From Mesoflavibacter profundi (lineage in GTDB: Bacteria > Bacteroidota > Bacteroidia > Flavobacteriales > Flavobacteriaceae), in assembly GCF_014764305.1 (NCBI RefSeq), contig NZ_CP061703.1:1005501-1069500 (forward strand): 64,000 nt of DNA. The letters are read 5' to 3'. The notes under the pieces are model-generated. The model saw only the letters and a list, made by a program, of their open reading frames with translations, did not search any database and had not been told where the DNA came from. This document shows, piece by piece, positions 27,364 to 35,709 of this stretch. How positions within the stretch are numbered: the first letter of the stretch is position 1; each line of letters opens with the position of its first letter. Both the position numbers and the translations under genes were made by a program.

Positions 27364-29198
27364 TGAAATTCTTATATTTTATTTTAACCACATTACTAAT
27401 ATTACAATCATGTGTTAATAATAAAATTCCTGAAACAAAATCTTCTGTAAAAAACGTAATTGATACCACACAAACCTACATCAATCCGCTAGACATCGAT
27501 TATACCTATATGGTTTATAATTCTGCCAGAAATCAATCGTATCGTTCTGGTGCAGATCCAGCTGTAATTGAGTTTAAAGGCGAATATTATATGTTCGTCA
27601 CACGATCTTTTGGGTATTGGCATTCCACAGATTTAGTTAACTGGAAATTCATCAAACCACAACAATGGTTTTTTGAAGGTAGCAACGCACCAACAGCGTT
27701 CAACTACAAAGATTCTTTAGTTTATTTTGCTGGCGATCCGGCAGGTTACGGAAGTATTTTATATACCGACGATCCTAAAAAAGGGTTATGGACACCAACT
27801 GCTTCCATTTCAAATAACATTCAAGATTCCGAATTATTTATTGATGACGATGGTAAGTCGTATTTGTATTGGGGAAGTTCTAACGTGCATCCTATTCGCG
27901 TAAAAATGCTGAATAAAGACGACCGTTTTTTAGAAACTGGCGATAGAGAAGAGTTGATAAATTTAGATGAAGAAAAGCACGGTTGGGAACGTTTTGGCGA
28001 AAACAACTTTCATCCAACTTTAAAAGAAGGTTATATGGAAGGCGCGTCAATGACCAAACACAATGGAAAGTACTATTTACAATATGCAGCGCCAGGCACA
28101 CAATTTAATGTCTATGCAGATGGTGTGTATGTTGGCGATTCGCCACTTGGACCTTTCACCTATATGAAAAATAATCCAATGAGTTTTAAACCTGGCGGAT
28201 TTACCAATGGTGCAGGACACGGTATTACAGTAAAACAAACCAACGGTCAATACTGGCATTTTGCGACAATGGCATTGGCATCTAACGCACAATGGGAACG
28301 TCGTTTATGTATGTTTCCTACCTATTTTGACGAAGATGGTTTAATGTACAGCAACACATCGTACGGCGATTATCCTCGTTATGGTGCTAATCATCCATCA
28401 AAAGCTGGACAACATAATGGCTGGATGTTATTATCGTATAAAGGCAATGTAACTGTATCGTCTTCACTTCAACAAATCATGAAATTTACGTCTAATGATG
28501 ATGAAGTTGAAGTCAAAGAAATCCCAACAGAAAAAAATTCTGAAGGACAAATAACTTCAAAAGTTTTAACCGACGAAAACCCTAAAACCTTTTGGGTTGC
28601 CGAAGCTAACGACGATAAACAATGGATCACAATCGAATTGTTAAATGAAGGAACCGTACACGCCATTCAGTTAAATTATCACGATCACGAATCAGGAATT
28701 TACACACGTGTTGAAGGTTTAAAACATCAATTTACTATTGAAACTTCAGTAGATGGTAAAAACTGGAAAACGGTTGTAGATAGAAGTAAATCTGATATTG
28801 ATGCACCAAACGCTTACCTAGTTTTAGATGAACCTGTAAAAGCAAAATTCGTTAGATATAACAATATAAAAGTACCAGGAAATAACTTCGCCATGTCCGA
28901 AGTTAGAGTTTTTGGTTTAGGCTTAGGTGAAGCACCAAAAAAGGTCGCTAACATTAAAATTAGTCGTGAAAAAGACCGTAGAGACATTTCATTTTCTTGG
29001 GATAAAGTTGAAGGCGCACAAGGTTATAACATACGTTGGGGAATTGCACCAGACAAATTGTACCAATCTTGGCAAGTTTACGATACTAATTCACACTTTA
29101 TGCGCTGCTTAGATAGAGATACGCCGTATTATTTTACCATTGAAGCTTTTAATCAAAATGGAATTTCGGAACTTAGTGAAATACAATATATCGAGTAA
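27363..29198 (+). CDS. GH43-like protein with F5/8 type C and FnIII domains, lipoprotein
   Basis: This 611-aa protein has a lipoprotein signal (lipobox LQSC, Cys17), then a five-bladed GH43-type domain (about 45-365). Likely catalytic residues are Asp65 (GADPAVIE), Asp155 (IQDSELFIDDDG) and Glu226 (YMEGASM). An F5/8 type C (discoidin) carbohydrate-binding domain follows (about 385-520), then FnIII (about 525-611). All three expected acids are present, so it should be active. GH43 enzymes usually act on arabinose, xylose or galactose linkages, so it may remove a side group from the glucan; the sugar cannot be named. It is coupled to the genes on both sides. Confidence 0.83.
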   Translation: MKFLYFILTTLLILQSCVNNKIPETKSSVKNVIDTTQTYINPLDIDYTYMVYNSARNQSYRSGADPAVIEFKGEYYMFVTRSFGYWHSTDLVNWKFIKPQQWFFEGSNAPTAFNYKDSLVYFAGDPAGYGSILYTDDPKKGLWTPTASISNNIQDSELFIDDDGKSYLYWGSSNVHPIRVKMLNKDDRFLETGDREELINLDEEKHGWERFGENNFHPTLKEGYMEGASMTKHNGKYYLQYAAPGTQFNVYADGVYVGDSPLGPFTYMKNNPMSFKPGGFTNGAGHGITVKQTNGQYWHFATMALASNAQWERRLCMFPTYFDEDGLMYSNTSYGDYPRYGANHPSKAGQHNGWMLLSYKGNVTVSSSLQQIMKFTSNDDEVEVKEIPTEKNSEGQITSKVLTDENPKTFWVAEANDDKQWITIELLNEGTVHAIQLNYHDHESGIYTRVEGLKHQFTIETSVDGKNWKTVVDRSKSDIDAPNAYLVLDEPVKAKFVRYNNIKVPGNNFAMSEVRVFGLGLGEAPKKVANIKISREKDRRDISFSWDKVEGAQGYNIRWGIAPDKLYQSWQVYDTNSHFMRCLDRDTPYYFTIEAFNQNGISELSEIQYIE

Positions 29199-29199
29199 A

Positions 29200-30036
29200 A
29201 TGAAATATCTTTTTCTTATCCTATTTTCAATTTCAACATTAAGTCTTGCTCAAGATTACACTGCAATGACTTATAATATTAAATTAGATTTTCCAAAAGA
29301 AGGCGAAAACAGTTGGCAAAACCGTAAGCCTTTTTTTATTAATCAAATCAAGTTTTACGAGCCTGATGTTTTAGGTGTACAAGAAGCTATGCCAAACCAG
29401 ATGAAAGATATGGATAGCTTATTAACAGATTACAGTTATATTGGTGTTGGTCGTGATGATGGTAAAAATAAAGGTGAATTTTCAGCAATTTTTTATAAAA
29501 ATAAAGAGTTAAAAGTACTTCAATCGTCAACTTTTTGGTTGTCCCAAACTCCAGACAAAGTAAGTATAGGTTGGGATGCAGTTTGTAATCGTGTTTGTAC
29601 TTATGCTTTATTTCAACATAAAAAAACAAAAGAAACATTTTGGGTATTTAACACGCATTTTGATCATGTAGGTGAAGTTGCTAGAGAAAAAAGTGCGGCG
29701 TTAATTCTAAAAAAAATAAACACATTAAACACAAAAAACTATCCGGTTTTATTAATGGGCGATTTTAATTTAGAGCCAAAAAGCAGTCCTATTTTATCGA
29801 TTAAAGAAAAATTAAATGATAGTAATTCTGTTGCCAAATTAGTTTTTGGTCCAACAGGAACATACAATGGTTTTAATTTTAATATCGCAGTAAAAACAAG
29901 AATTGATTATGTATTTGTATCAAAATCATCTATTTTAGTCAAAAAATATGCAGTTTTAAGTGATAATTGGGAAACAAAATATCCATCAGATCACTTACCT
30001 GTTTATATCAATTTTAAACTAACTAAAACTAAATAA
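29200..30036 (+). CDS. Secreted endonuclease/exonuclease/phosphatase-family phosphodiesterase
   Basis: This 278-aa protein has a signal peptide (MKYLFLILFSISTLSLAQ) and one EEP domain. Visible motifs are AMTYNIKLDFP (Asn), VLGVQEAMPNQ (catalytic Glu), NTHFDHVG, LLMGDFNLEP and the terminal YPSDHLPVY. The ATG at 29200 is chosen because it starts the signal peptide one base after the GH43 stop; an ATG at 29140 lies inside the GH43 gene. Secreted EEP proteins occur in some carbohydrate loci without an assigned role. Here it could cleave phosphodiester substituents such as phosphoglycerol from the glycan, which is inference. The transporter gene follows after 2 bases. Confidence 0.82.
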   Translation: MKYLFLILFSISTLSLAQDYTAMTYNIKLDFPKEGENSWQNRKPFFINQIKFYEPDVLGVQEAMPNQMKDMDSLLTDYSYIGVGRDDGKNKGEFSAIFYKNKELKVLQSSTFWLSQTPDKVSIGWDAVCNRVCTYALFQHKKTKETFWVFNTHFDHVGEVAREKSAALILKKINTLNTKNYPVLLMGDFNLEPKSSPILSIKEKLNDSNSVAKLVFGPTGTYNGFNFNIAVKTRIDYVFVSKSSILVKKYAVLSDNWETKYPSDHLPVYINFKLTKTK

Positions 30037-30038
30037 AC

Positions 30039-31691
30039 ATGATTGGAATAATCTCCTTTGTAGGATTTACAGCGTTGGTTGCTGTAATTTCTTACTTTGC
30101 TACAATTAAAACCAACGAAAATACATCCGATGGTTATTTTTTAGGTGGACGAAGTCTTACTGCTGGCGTTATTGCAGGATCATTACTTTTAACTAACCTA
30201 TCTACAGAGCAAATAGTAGGTTTAAATGGTAGTGCTTATAAAGACGGACTATCTGTAATGGCTTGGGAAACATTAGCTGCAATTGCAATGGTAGTAACTG
30301 CTATATTTTTATTACCAAGATATTTAAAAGGTGGACTAACTACTGTACCACAATTTTTGGCAAAACGATTTGATGTCACTACAAAAACAATAACTTCTGG
30401 TTTATTTTTAACTGGTTATGTAGTAGTACTATTACCGGTAATTTTATATTCTGGATCTGTAGCAATTAGTGGTATGTTTGATATTCCAACACTATTAGGT
30501 GTTTCAGATCAATCTGCAATTGTAATTTGTATTTGGGGAATTGGATTAATTGGATCTGTGTATGCGGTTTTTGGAGGATTAAAAGCTGTAGCTGTTTCAG
30601 ATTCTATAAATGCAATTGGTTTATTAATTGGTGGTATTTTAATTCCTGTTTTTGGTTTAATAGCTTTAGGCGAAGGTGACTTTTTCACTGGATTAGATGC
30701 TCTTGTAAATACTCATCCAGAACGTTTTGACTCTACTGGCGAAAGCTGGCAAGAAGTACCGTTTGTAACAATTTTTACAGGAATGATGCTTGTTCAGTTA
30801 TTTTATTGGGGAACAAACCAACAAATTATACAACGTGCTTTAGGTGCTAAAAACTTAGCTGAAGGACAAAAAGGTTTATTATTAGCTTCGTTTTTAAAAA
30901 TATTAGGACCAATTATTCTTGTTATACCAGGTATGATTGCCTATCAATATTTTGATGGAAATCTAGCTTCTAGTGATTTAGCTTATCCAGAATTAGTAAG
31001 AGCTGTATTACCAAAACCACTAATTGGTTTTTTTGCAGCAGTTTTATTTGGGGCAATCTTAAGCTCGTTTAATAGTGTTTTAAATAGCTCGGTTACTTTA
31101 TTTGGAATTGATATTTACAAACAACACATAAATCCACAAGCTCCGGAAAAAACCATAGTTAAATACGGAAAAATATTTGGTGTTTGTCTAGCTATAGCTG
31201 CAATGTTTATCGCACCATTAATTGCTAATGCTGGAAGTTTATTTAATTATTTACAGCAAATAAATGGTATTTATAGTATTCCAATTTTTACTATTATAGT
31301 TGTTGGTTACTTAACAAAACGTGTTCCTGCAATTGCTGCAAAAATTGGGATTATTTCTGGTTCGGTCTTATATATTATAAGTCAGTTTTGGATTGGACCA
31401 AGTCGTGTAGAAGCTGCATTAGAAAAAGCTAAAGCTACAGGCATTACAGATCCACAAGCCTTAAGAGTTGTTGAAGCAGATGCTTATCCTCATTTTTTAC
31501 ATATTATGGCAATTTTATTTATCGCCAACGTGATAATAATGTTAATTATAGGAAAAATAAAACCAAGAGAAACTCCTTTTGTTTTAGAATATACTAAACA
31601 AGTGTCTATAGAGCCTTATAAATATGTAAAACAATTTGGGCTAGTAATATGCGCAATTGTAATTGCTATTTACATTTTATTTGCTAAATAA
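30039..31691 (+). CDS. Sodium/solute symporter (SSS family, SGLT-like)
   Basis: This 550-aa inner-membrane protein of the SSS/SLC5 family has about 13-14 predicted transmembrane helices. Landmarks are GYFLGGRSL near the N-terminus, LTNLSTEQIVGLNG, VFGGLKAVAVSD and FYWGTNQQIIQRALGAKN, all typical of sodium/glucose cotransporters. It should bring the released monosaccharide from the periplasm into the cytoplasm and is the last gene of PUL A. A strong terminator follows. Confidence 0.9.
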   Translation: MIGIISFVGFTALVAVISYFATIKTNENTSDGYFLGGRSLTAGVIAGSLLLTNLSTEQIVGLNGSAYKDGLSVMAWETLAAIAMVVTAIFLLPRYLKGGLTTVPQFLAKRFDVTTKTITSGLFLTGYVVVLLPVILYSGSVAISGMFDIPTLLGVSDQSAIVICIWGIGLIGSVYAVFGGLKAVAVSDSINAIGLLIGGILIPVFGLIALGEGDFFTGLDALVNTHPERFDSTGESWQEVPFVTIFTGMMLVQLFYWGTNQQIIQRALGAKNLAEGQKGLLLASFLKILGPIILVIPGMIAYQYFDGNLASSDLAYPELVRAVLPKPLIGFFAAVLFGAILSSFNSVLNSSVTLFGIDIYKQHINPQAPEKTIVKYGKIFGVCLAIAAMFIAPLIANAGSLFNYLQQINGIYSIPIFTIIVVGYLTKRVPAIAAKIGIISGSVLYIISQFWIGPSRVEAALEKAKATGITDPQALRVVEADAYPHFLHIMAILFIANVIIMLIIGKIKPRETPFVLEYTKQVSIEPYKYVKQFGLVICAIVIAIYILFAK

Positions 31692-31696
31692 TAAAT

Positions 31697-31728
31697 AAAA
31701 AAGGCTCGCTTAAAGCGAGCCTTTTTTA
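31697..31728. terminator. Bidirectional terminator between PUL A and ssb
   Basis: GGCTCGCTT (31703-31711) pairs with AAGCGAGCC (31713-31721); at least seven GC-rich pairs close a small loop. The stem is flanked by A6 and T6, so it fits both the symporter gene and convergent ssb. Confidence 0.92.
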
Positions 31729-31741
31729 TTTAATTTGATAC

Positions 31742-32074
31742 CTATTTACTAAGCATCAACAACTCGTTACATACTACTTCTGTAACATAACGTTTATTTC
31801 CATCTTTATCTTCCCAAACACGATTGGTTAATTTACCTTCTATAGCAATTTCTTGACCTTTAGTTACATATTCTTCAACTACTTTTACTAAACCATTTTT
31901 AACAACTATATTGTGCCAATACGCACGTTCTACTTTGTTGCCATTTTTGTCTTTGTAGCTATCGTCTGTTGCAAGACTAAATTTAGCCATTTTGTTTCCG
32001 TCGTTAAAGGTTACAATTTCTGGATCTTGTCCTAATCTACCAATCAACTGTACTTTGTTTTTTAATGCGTTCAT
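31742..32074 (-). CDS. ssb: Single-stranded DNA-binding protein, short form
   Basis: This 110-aa protein consists of one OB-fold SSB domain: NKVQLIGRLGQDPE at the N-terminus, then AYWHNIVV, VVEEYVTKGQEIAIEGKL and KRYVTEVVC. It ends at LLMLSK directly after the OB-fold. The Gly/Pro/Gln-rich linker and acidic C-terminal tip (DDDIPF-like) of replicative SSB are absent. That tip recruits partner proteins, so this is probably a paralogue used in repair, competence or stress rather than the main SSB. The stop is natural and sits next to a clean terminator, so truncation by mutation is not evident. Confidence 0.92.
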   Translation of the reverse strand: MNALKNKVQLIGRLGQDPEIVTFNDGNKMAKFSLATDDSYKDKNGNKVERAYWHNIVVKNGLVKVVEEYVTKGQEIAIEGKLTNRVWEDKDGNKRYVTEVVCNELLMLSK

Positions 32075-32132
32075 AATTTTAATTTTTAATGTTAAACAGT
32101 TAATACTATCGAGTTCTTATGTTTCGACAGTG

Positions 32133-32140
32133 CAAAGATG
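32133..32140 (-). promoter_or_regulatory. Putative ssb promoter -7 box
   Basis: On the minus strand this reads CATCTTTG followed by CA, one mismatch from TAnnTTTG. It lies 58 bases upstream of the ssb start codon. Confidence 0.4.
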
Positions 32141-32251
32141 AGACAGCTTGCAAGTTTTATTCGGTTGTTACCTATTTAATGTCGAATGTAATCGTTTGTT
32201 GTCGTTTGTAAATGTTTTTTATTTGAAACAAAAAGGCTACTTTTACCAGTA

Positions 32252-32902
32252 ATGAAAAGACTTTTAAGCTACCTCTACCCGATTACTAAAAAAATAAAAT
32301 CTAAGTATAGCGATACTTTAGAAATTACTTGGTACAACGGAAAAAAGCATTTAAACACTAAAAATGCTAACTATTCTTACGGTAGTTTACAGCTCATTTT
32401 AAAGGTTGGATTAAAGCAAATCAACCTAAAAACCGTAGAGAATATTTTGGTTTTAGGTCTTGGTGGCGGAAGTGTTATAGAAACATTACGAAAAGATTTC
32501 AACTATAAAAAACAGATTTACGGTGTAGATATTGATCCTGTAATTATTGATTTAGCTAAAGAAGAATTCAGCTTAAAAACAGATCAAAATCTTAAGATAA
32601 TTTGTCAAGATGCTGTTGATTTTTTAGATGAAACTCATTTGAATTTTGACCTCATCATCATAGATATTTTTATTGATACCGAAGTGCCAAACTTTGTTTT
32701 AGAAGAACATTTTTGGACAGCAATTTTAAAAACAGCTTCGGCAAAACACCAAATCATTTTTAATGCTGCTTTACATCAAAATAACGACCAGAAGTTAGCT
32801 AGCATTATTTCAATTTTAAATCAAAACAAGTACAAAACTGAAACTTTAAATAAATTAAATGGTACCAATACGTTATTAATTGCCCAACGTAACCATTTGT
32901 AA
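32252..32902 (+). CDS. Spermidine-synthase-like methyltransferase-fold protein
   Basis: This 216-aa protein has a Rossmann fold of the spermidine synthase/SAM-dependent type. The nucleotide-binding motif is LVLGLGGGSVIE (about residue 70), followed by the acidic strand end YGVDIDPVI and the region DLIIIDIFIDTEVP. It is shorter than true SpeE (about 280 aa) and lacks a clear N-terminal strand domain, so polyamine synthesis is uncertain; a methyltransferase-like role is possible. It is divergent from ssb and 41 bases before the next gene. Confidence 0.75.
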   Translation: MKRLLSYLYPITKKIKSKYSDTLEITWYNGKKHLNTKNANYSYGSLQLILKVGLKQINLKTVENILVLGLGGGSVIETLRKDFNYKKQIYGVDIDPVIIDLAKEEFSLKTDQNLKIICQDAVDFLDETHLNFDLIIIDIFIDTEVPNFVLEEHFWTAILKTASAKHQIIFNAALHQNNDQKLASIISILNQNKYKTETLNKLNGTNTLLIAQRNHL

Positions 32903-32943
32903 ATGAATAATTTTTGTACCTTAATCTCTTTAATTTCATTGTT

Positions 32944-33435
32944 ATGAAACAACTTGCTATTATCTTTTATTTATTCTTTATTTCGTTTACCTACGCGCAG
33001 AACAACACATTAAAATTTACTGAAAACTCAGTGTCACCAGAAGCTAAATTAAGCGATGTGTCTTGGATTGCTGGTCACTGGAAAGGTGAAGCTTTTGGAG
33101 GCATTACAGAAGAAATTTGGAGTCCGCCATTAGGAGATTCTATGATGTTTTCTTTCAAATTAGTTGTAGATCAAAAAGTAGTTTTTTATGAAATAGGTGG
33201 CATTAAAGAAGTAGACAATACCTTACTTTTTCAACTAAAACATTTTGGAGCCGATTTTAAAGGTTGGGAAGAAAAAGACGAAACTGTTGATGCTAAATTG
33301 GTGAAAATTGAAGGTAATCGCGTGTATTTTGATCAATTTACTTTTGAAAAAATTAGCGATAACGAAATAAATATTTACGTCGTTATTGCAGATGAAGGTG
33401 ACGTAGATGAAGTAAAATTTAATTACAAAAAATAA
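32944..33435 (+). CDS. DUF6265 family secreted protein
   Basis: This 163-aa protein has a signal peptide (MKQLAIIFYLFFISFTYAQ); the ATG at 32944 is preferred over an upstream TTG because it starts the signal. The mature domain has SDVSWIAGHWKGEAFGG and EEIWSPPLGDSMMFSFK, which match DUF6265, a lipocalin-like beta-sheet family of unknown role. It ends immediately before the ATG of the GNAT gene (no gap), so the two are likely co-translated. Confidence 0.82.
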   Translation: MKQLAIIFYLFFISFTYAQNNTLKFTENSVSPEAKLSDVSWIAGHWKGEAFGGITEEIWSPPLGDSMMFSFKLVVDQKVVFYEIGGIKEVDNTLLFQLKHFGADFKGWEEKDETVDAKLVKIEGNRVYFDQFTFEKISDNEINIYVVIADEGDVDEVKFNYKK

Positions 33436-33972
33436 ATGACCTTTAATATTGAAACCGAGCGTTTACTACTTCGCGAAATGCGTGACGAAGATCTTGATGG
33501 CTTATTTACTTTAGACAGTAATCCAAACGTACATAAATATTTAGGCAATAGACCAATAAAGACCAAAGCAGAAGCGCAAACCGTAATAGATAGTGTAAAA
33601 CAACAATACAAACAACGTGGTATTGGCAGATTTACAGTCATAGAAAAAGCAACTGGCAACTTTGTAGGTTGGTCTGGTTTACGTCTTAACACCGAATATA
33701 ATATGAATGGCTTCACAACATATTATGACATTGGCTACCGCCTAATTGAAGACTATTGGGGAAAAGGCTACGCTACCGAATCTGGTAAAGCTGCTGCAAA
33801 ATACGCGTTTGAAGTTTTAAATTTAAAACGTCTTTATGCTACAACGCACATAGATAATCAAGCATCACACAATGCGTTATTAAAAATTGGTTTACACTAT
33901 TTAAACGATTTTTATTTTCCGCCAGAAAAAATGACTTTACGTTGGTATAAAATTAATAATCCAAAACTATGA
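33436..33972 (+). CDS. GNAT N-acetyltransferase, RimJ/RimL type
   Basis: This 178-aa cytoplasmic protein has the N-terminal TERLLLREMRDEDLDGLF motif and the acetyl-CoA pyrophosphate-binding loop YWGKGYATES (about residues 110-119). It ends with NPKL after the last strands. The RimJ/RimL group acetylates N-termini of ribosomal proteins or small molecules; this one's substrate is unknown. The stop overlaps the next start (ATGA, 33969-33972). Confidence 0.88.
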   Translation: MTFNIETERLLLREMRDEDLDGLFTLDSNPNVHKYLGNRPIKTKAEAQTVIDSVKQQYKQRGIGRFTVIEKATGNFVGWSGLRLNTEYNMNGFTTYYDIGYRLIEDYWGKGYATESGKAAAKYAFEVLNLKRLYATTHIDNQASHNALLKIGLHYLNDFYFPPEKMTLRWYKINNPKL

Positions 33973-34316
33973 GTAAAACCTGTCCAGAATGTGGCGACAA
34001 AATAGTTGGAAGAATTGATAAAAAATTCTGTTCTGATGGTTGTCGTAACTCGTATAACAATAAATTAAACAAAGACGGAAAAAATTTAATTAGAAATATA
34101 AATAACCGTTTACGTAAAAATTGGCGCATATTAGAGGCTTTAAATCCTGAACAAAAAACAAAAACTACGCGTACAAAATTGATAGAAAAAGGATTTGATT
34201 TTAATTACTTTACTAGCATTTACACAACAAAAGCAGGAACCATATATTACTTTGTGTACGACCAAGGTTATTTACCTTTAGATAATGATTTTTATGCACT
34301 TGTAAAACGACAATAA
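33969..34316 (+). CDS. Small zinc-finger protein
   Basis: This 115-aa protein has an N-terminal zinc ribbon or knuckle with four cysteines (CPEC at residues 5-8, then CSDGC about 12 residues later). A basic helical segment (NRLRKNWRILEALNP) and a small C-terminal domain follow. Similar four-cysteine heads occur in DUF2116-like proteins. Nucleic-acid or protein binding is possible. It is translationally coupled to the GNAT gene and followed by a terminator. Confidence 0.72.
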   Translation: MSKTCPECGDKIVGRIDKKFCSDGCRNSYNNKLNKDGKNLIRNINNRLRKNWRILEALNPEQKTKTTRTKLIEKGFDFNYFTSIYTTKAGTIYYFVYDQGYLPLDNDFYALVKRQ

Positions 34317-34350
34317 AAAAAGCCTTAATGCAAAAACATTAAGGCTTTTC
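34314..34350. terminator. Bidirectional terminator after the zinc-finger gene
   Basis: AGCCTTAATG (34321-34330) pairs with CATTAAGGCT (34337-34346) around a CAAAAA loop, with A-rich left and T4 right flanks. It also suits convergent ompA-like transcription. Confidence 0.9.
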
Positions 34351-34368
34351 TATAGTAATTATAAGTGT

Positions 34369-35556
34369 TTATTTTAAAGTCACTTTTAGTTTAGCTCTTC
34401 TATTTAAAGCTCTTCCTTCTTTTGTATTATTTGTTGCAGCAGGATTTTCTTCTCCATAGTTATTTGTTGTAAATAAAGACTTATCTACACCTTTAGATAC
34501 TAAATAATCCATTACACTATTAATTCTTTTTTGTGATAGTGATTTGTTGTAATTATCAGAACCTATACTATCTGCATAACCATCTACTTGGATGTTTACT
34601 TCACTTCTATCTTTAGCTTCTTGACTTAAAATATCTAAAACTTCTTTTGCATTATTATTTAATTCAGAACTATCAAAATCAAAGTAAATAGCACTAGAAA
34701 TTTCTTTAGGAGCAACAGTAACAACAGGAACTGTTTCCTCTTCCTCTTCTACAACTACAGGAACTGGACAACCGTTATCTGTACCTTTTTGGTTAGGACA
34801 TTTATCTAATGTATCTGGATAACCGTCTCCATCTGTATCTGCACAACCAGCATATTCTGCTAATCCAGCAACATTTGGACATAAATCCATATCATCTGTT
34901 ACGCCATCTCCATCTGAGTCTGGTTTTTCAATAATTTTCTTTTCCTTAATATGGTAAACAAATCCAACTGAGTGTTGGAAGTGCTTTGTAAGATAATCTT
35001 TAAAAGCATGTTTATAAGTACTTTCTGCTTTTAGAGAAATATTATCAGATAAATTAAACACTAATCCTAACGATCCGTTTAATGTACCTGCACCAACAAG
35101 ATTGTCTGTACCTTGCGCATTAGAAAACGTATTAAAAGGACCTTCTTCTATCCAAGTATATCCACCACCAATTCCAATTACAGGAGAAATAACTGTGTTG
35201 TCTAAAAAGGTATATTTTAAAGATCCGTCTAATCCAATGTAATCTAAATTGTCTACAGGTATTCTGTCTACAGTATTTGTTTCTCCCCATTTAGATAATT
35301 GGGTATAAGTCGCTCTAGCGCCTAAAGCTAATTTTGAAGTTAAATTTTTAGAAACATCAACGTATAGACCTAAATTCCAATGGTCATTTACATTAAAATA
35401 TTCGTCAAAGTAATCGCCTTGAGGTGAATTTTCACCAACAGGATAAACATCTATTGCACTTACACCAAAACCTACAGACCAATATTTTGAATCTTCTTGG
35501 GCAAAAGCGCTTAATGTAATAAATGTAAACAGTGTAAAAAGTAATTTTCTATTCAT
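34369..35556 (-). CDS. OmpA-family outer-membrane protein with TSP3 repeats
   Basis: This 395-aa protein has a signal peptide (1-19, ending LSAFAQ) and an N-terminal eight-strand-type beta-barrel (about 20-200). Calcium-binding thrombospondin type 3 repeats follow (about 205-260; DSDGDGVTDDMDLCP, DTDGDGYPDTLDKCP), then a Val/Glu-rich linker and an OmpA peptidoglycan-binding domain (about 285-395). That domain has IQVDGYADSIGSDNYNKSLS and GEENPAATN. It should link the outer membrane to peptidoglycan. Similar proteins are abundant major OMPs in Flavobacteria. Confidence 0.93.
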   Translation of the reverse strand: MNRKLLFTLFTFITLSAFAQEDSKYWSVGFGVSAIDVYPVGENSPQGDYFDEYFNVNDHWNLGLYVDVSKNLTSKLALGARATYTQLSKWGETNTVDRIPVDNLDYIGLDGSLKYTFLDNTVISPVIGIGGGYTWIEEGPFNTFSNAQGTDNLVGAGTLNGSLGLVFNLSDNISLKAESTYKHAFKDYLTKHFQHSVGFVYHIKEKKIIEKPDSDGDGVTDDMDLCPNVAGLAEYAGCADTDGDGYPDTLDKCPNQKGTDNGCPVPVVVEEEEETVPVVTVAPKEISSAIYFDFDSSELNNNAKEVLDILSQEAKDRSEVNIQVDGYADSIGSDNYNKSLSQKRINSVMDYLVSKGVDKSLFTTNNYGEENPAATNNTKEGRALNRRAKLKVTLK

Positions 35557-35581
35557 AATTTTTTAGTTTATTGGGTTAGTG

Positions 35582-35589
35582 CAAAGCTA
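35582..35589 (-). promoter_or_regulatory. -7 box of the OmpA-family gene
   Basis: On the minus strand this reads TAGCTTTG followed by CA, an exact TAnnTTTG match, 25 bases upstream of the start codon. Confidence 0.6.
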
Positions 35590-35709
35590 CTTTACCTTTG
35601 GTTAAAAAATTATTAAAGCTTACATAATAAGCCATAATTTTAAGTTAATATTTAACATGTATTTGTAACTTTAGTTAAAAAAAGGCACTAATAATTAACA
35701 TTTCACTTT

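Noticed and set aside
27821-28292. Several antisense open frames inside the GH43 gene
   Set aside because: They lie opposite a well-supported GH43 domain with intact catalytic residues and have no recognisable protein features.
29140-29199. Upstream start for the secreted EEP gene inside the GH43 gene
   Set aside because: The signal peptide starts at 29200, and the extension MKLLIKMEFRNLVKYN is a frame shadow of GH43.
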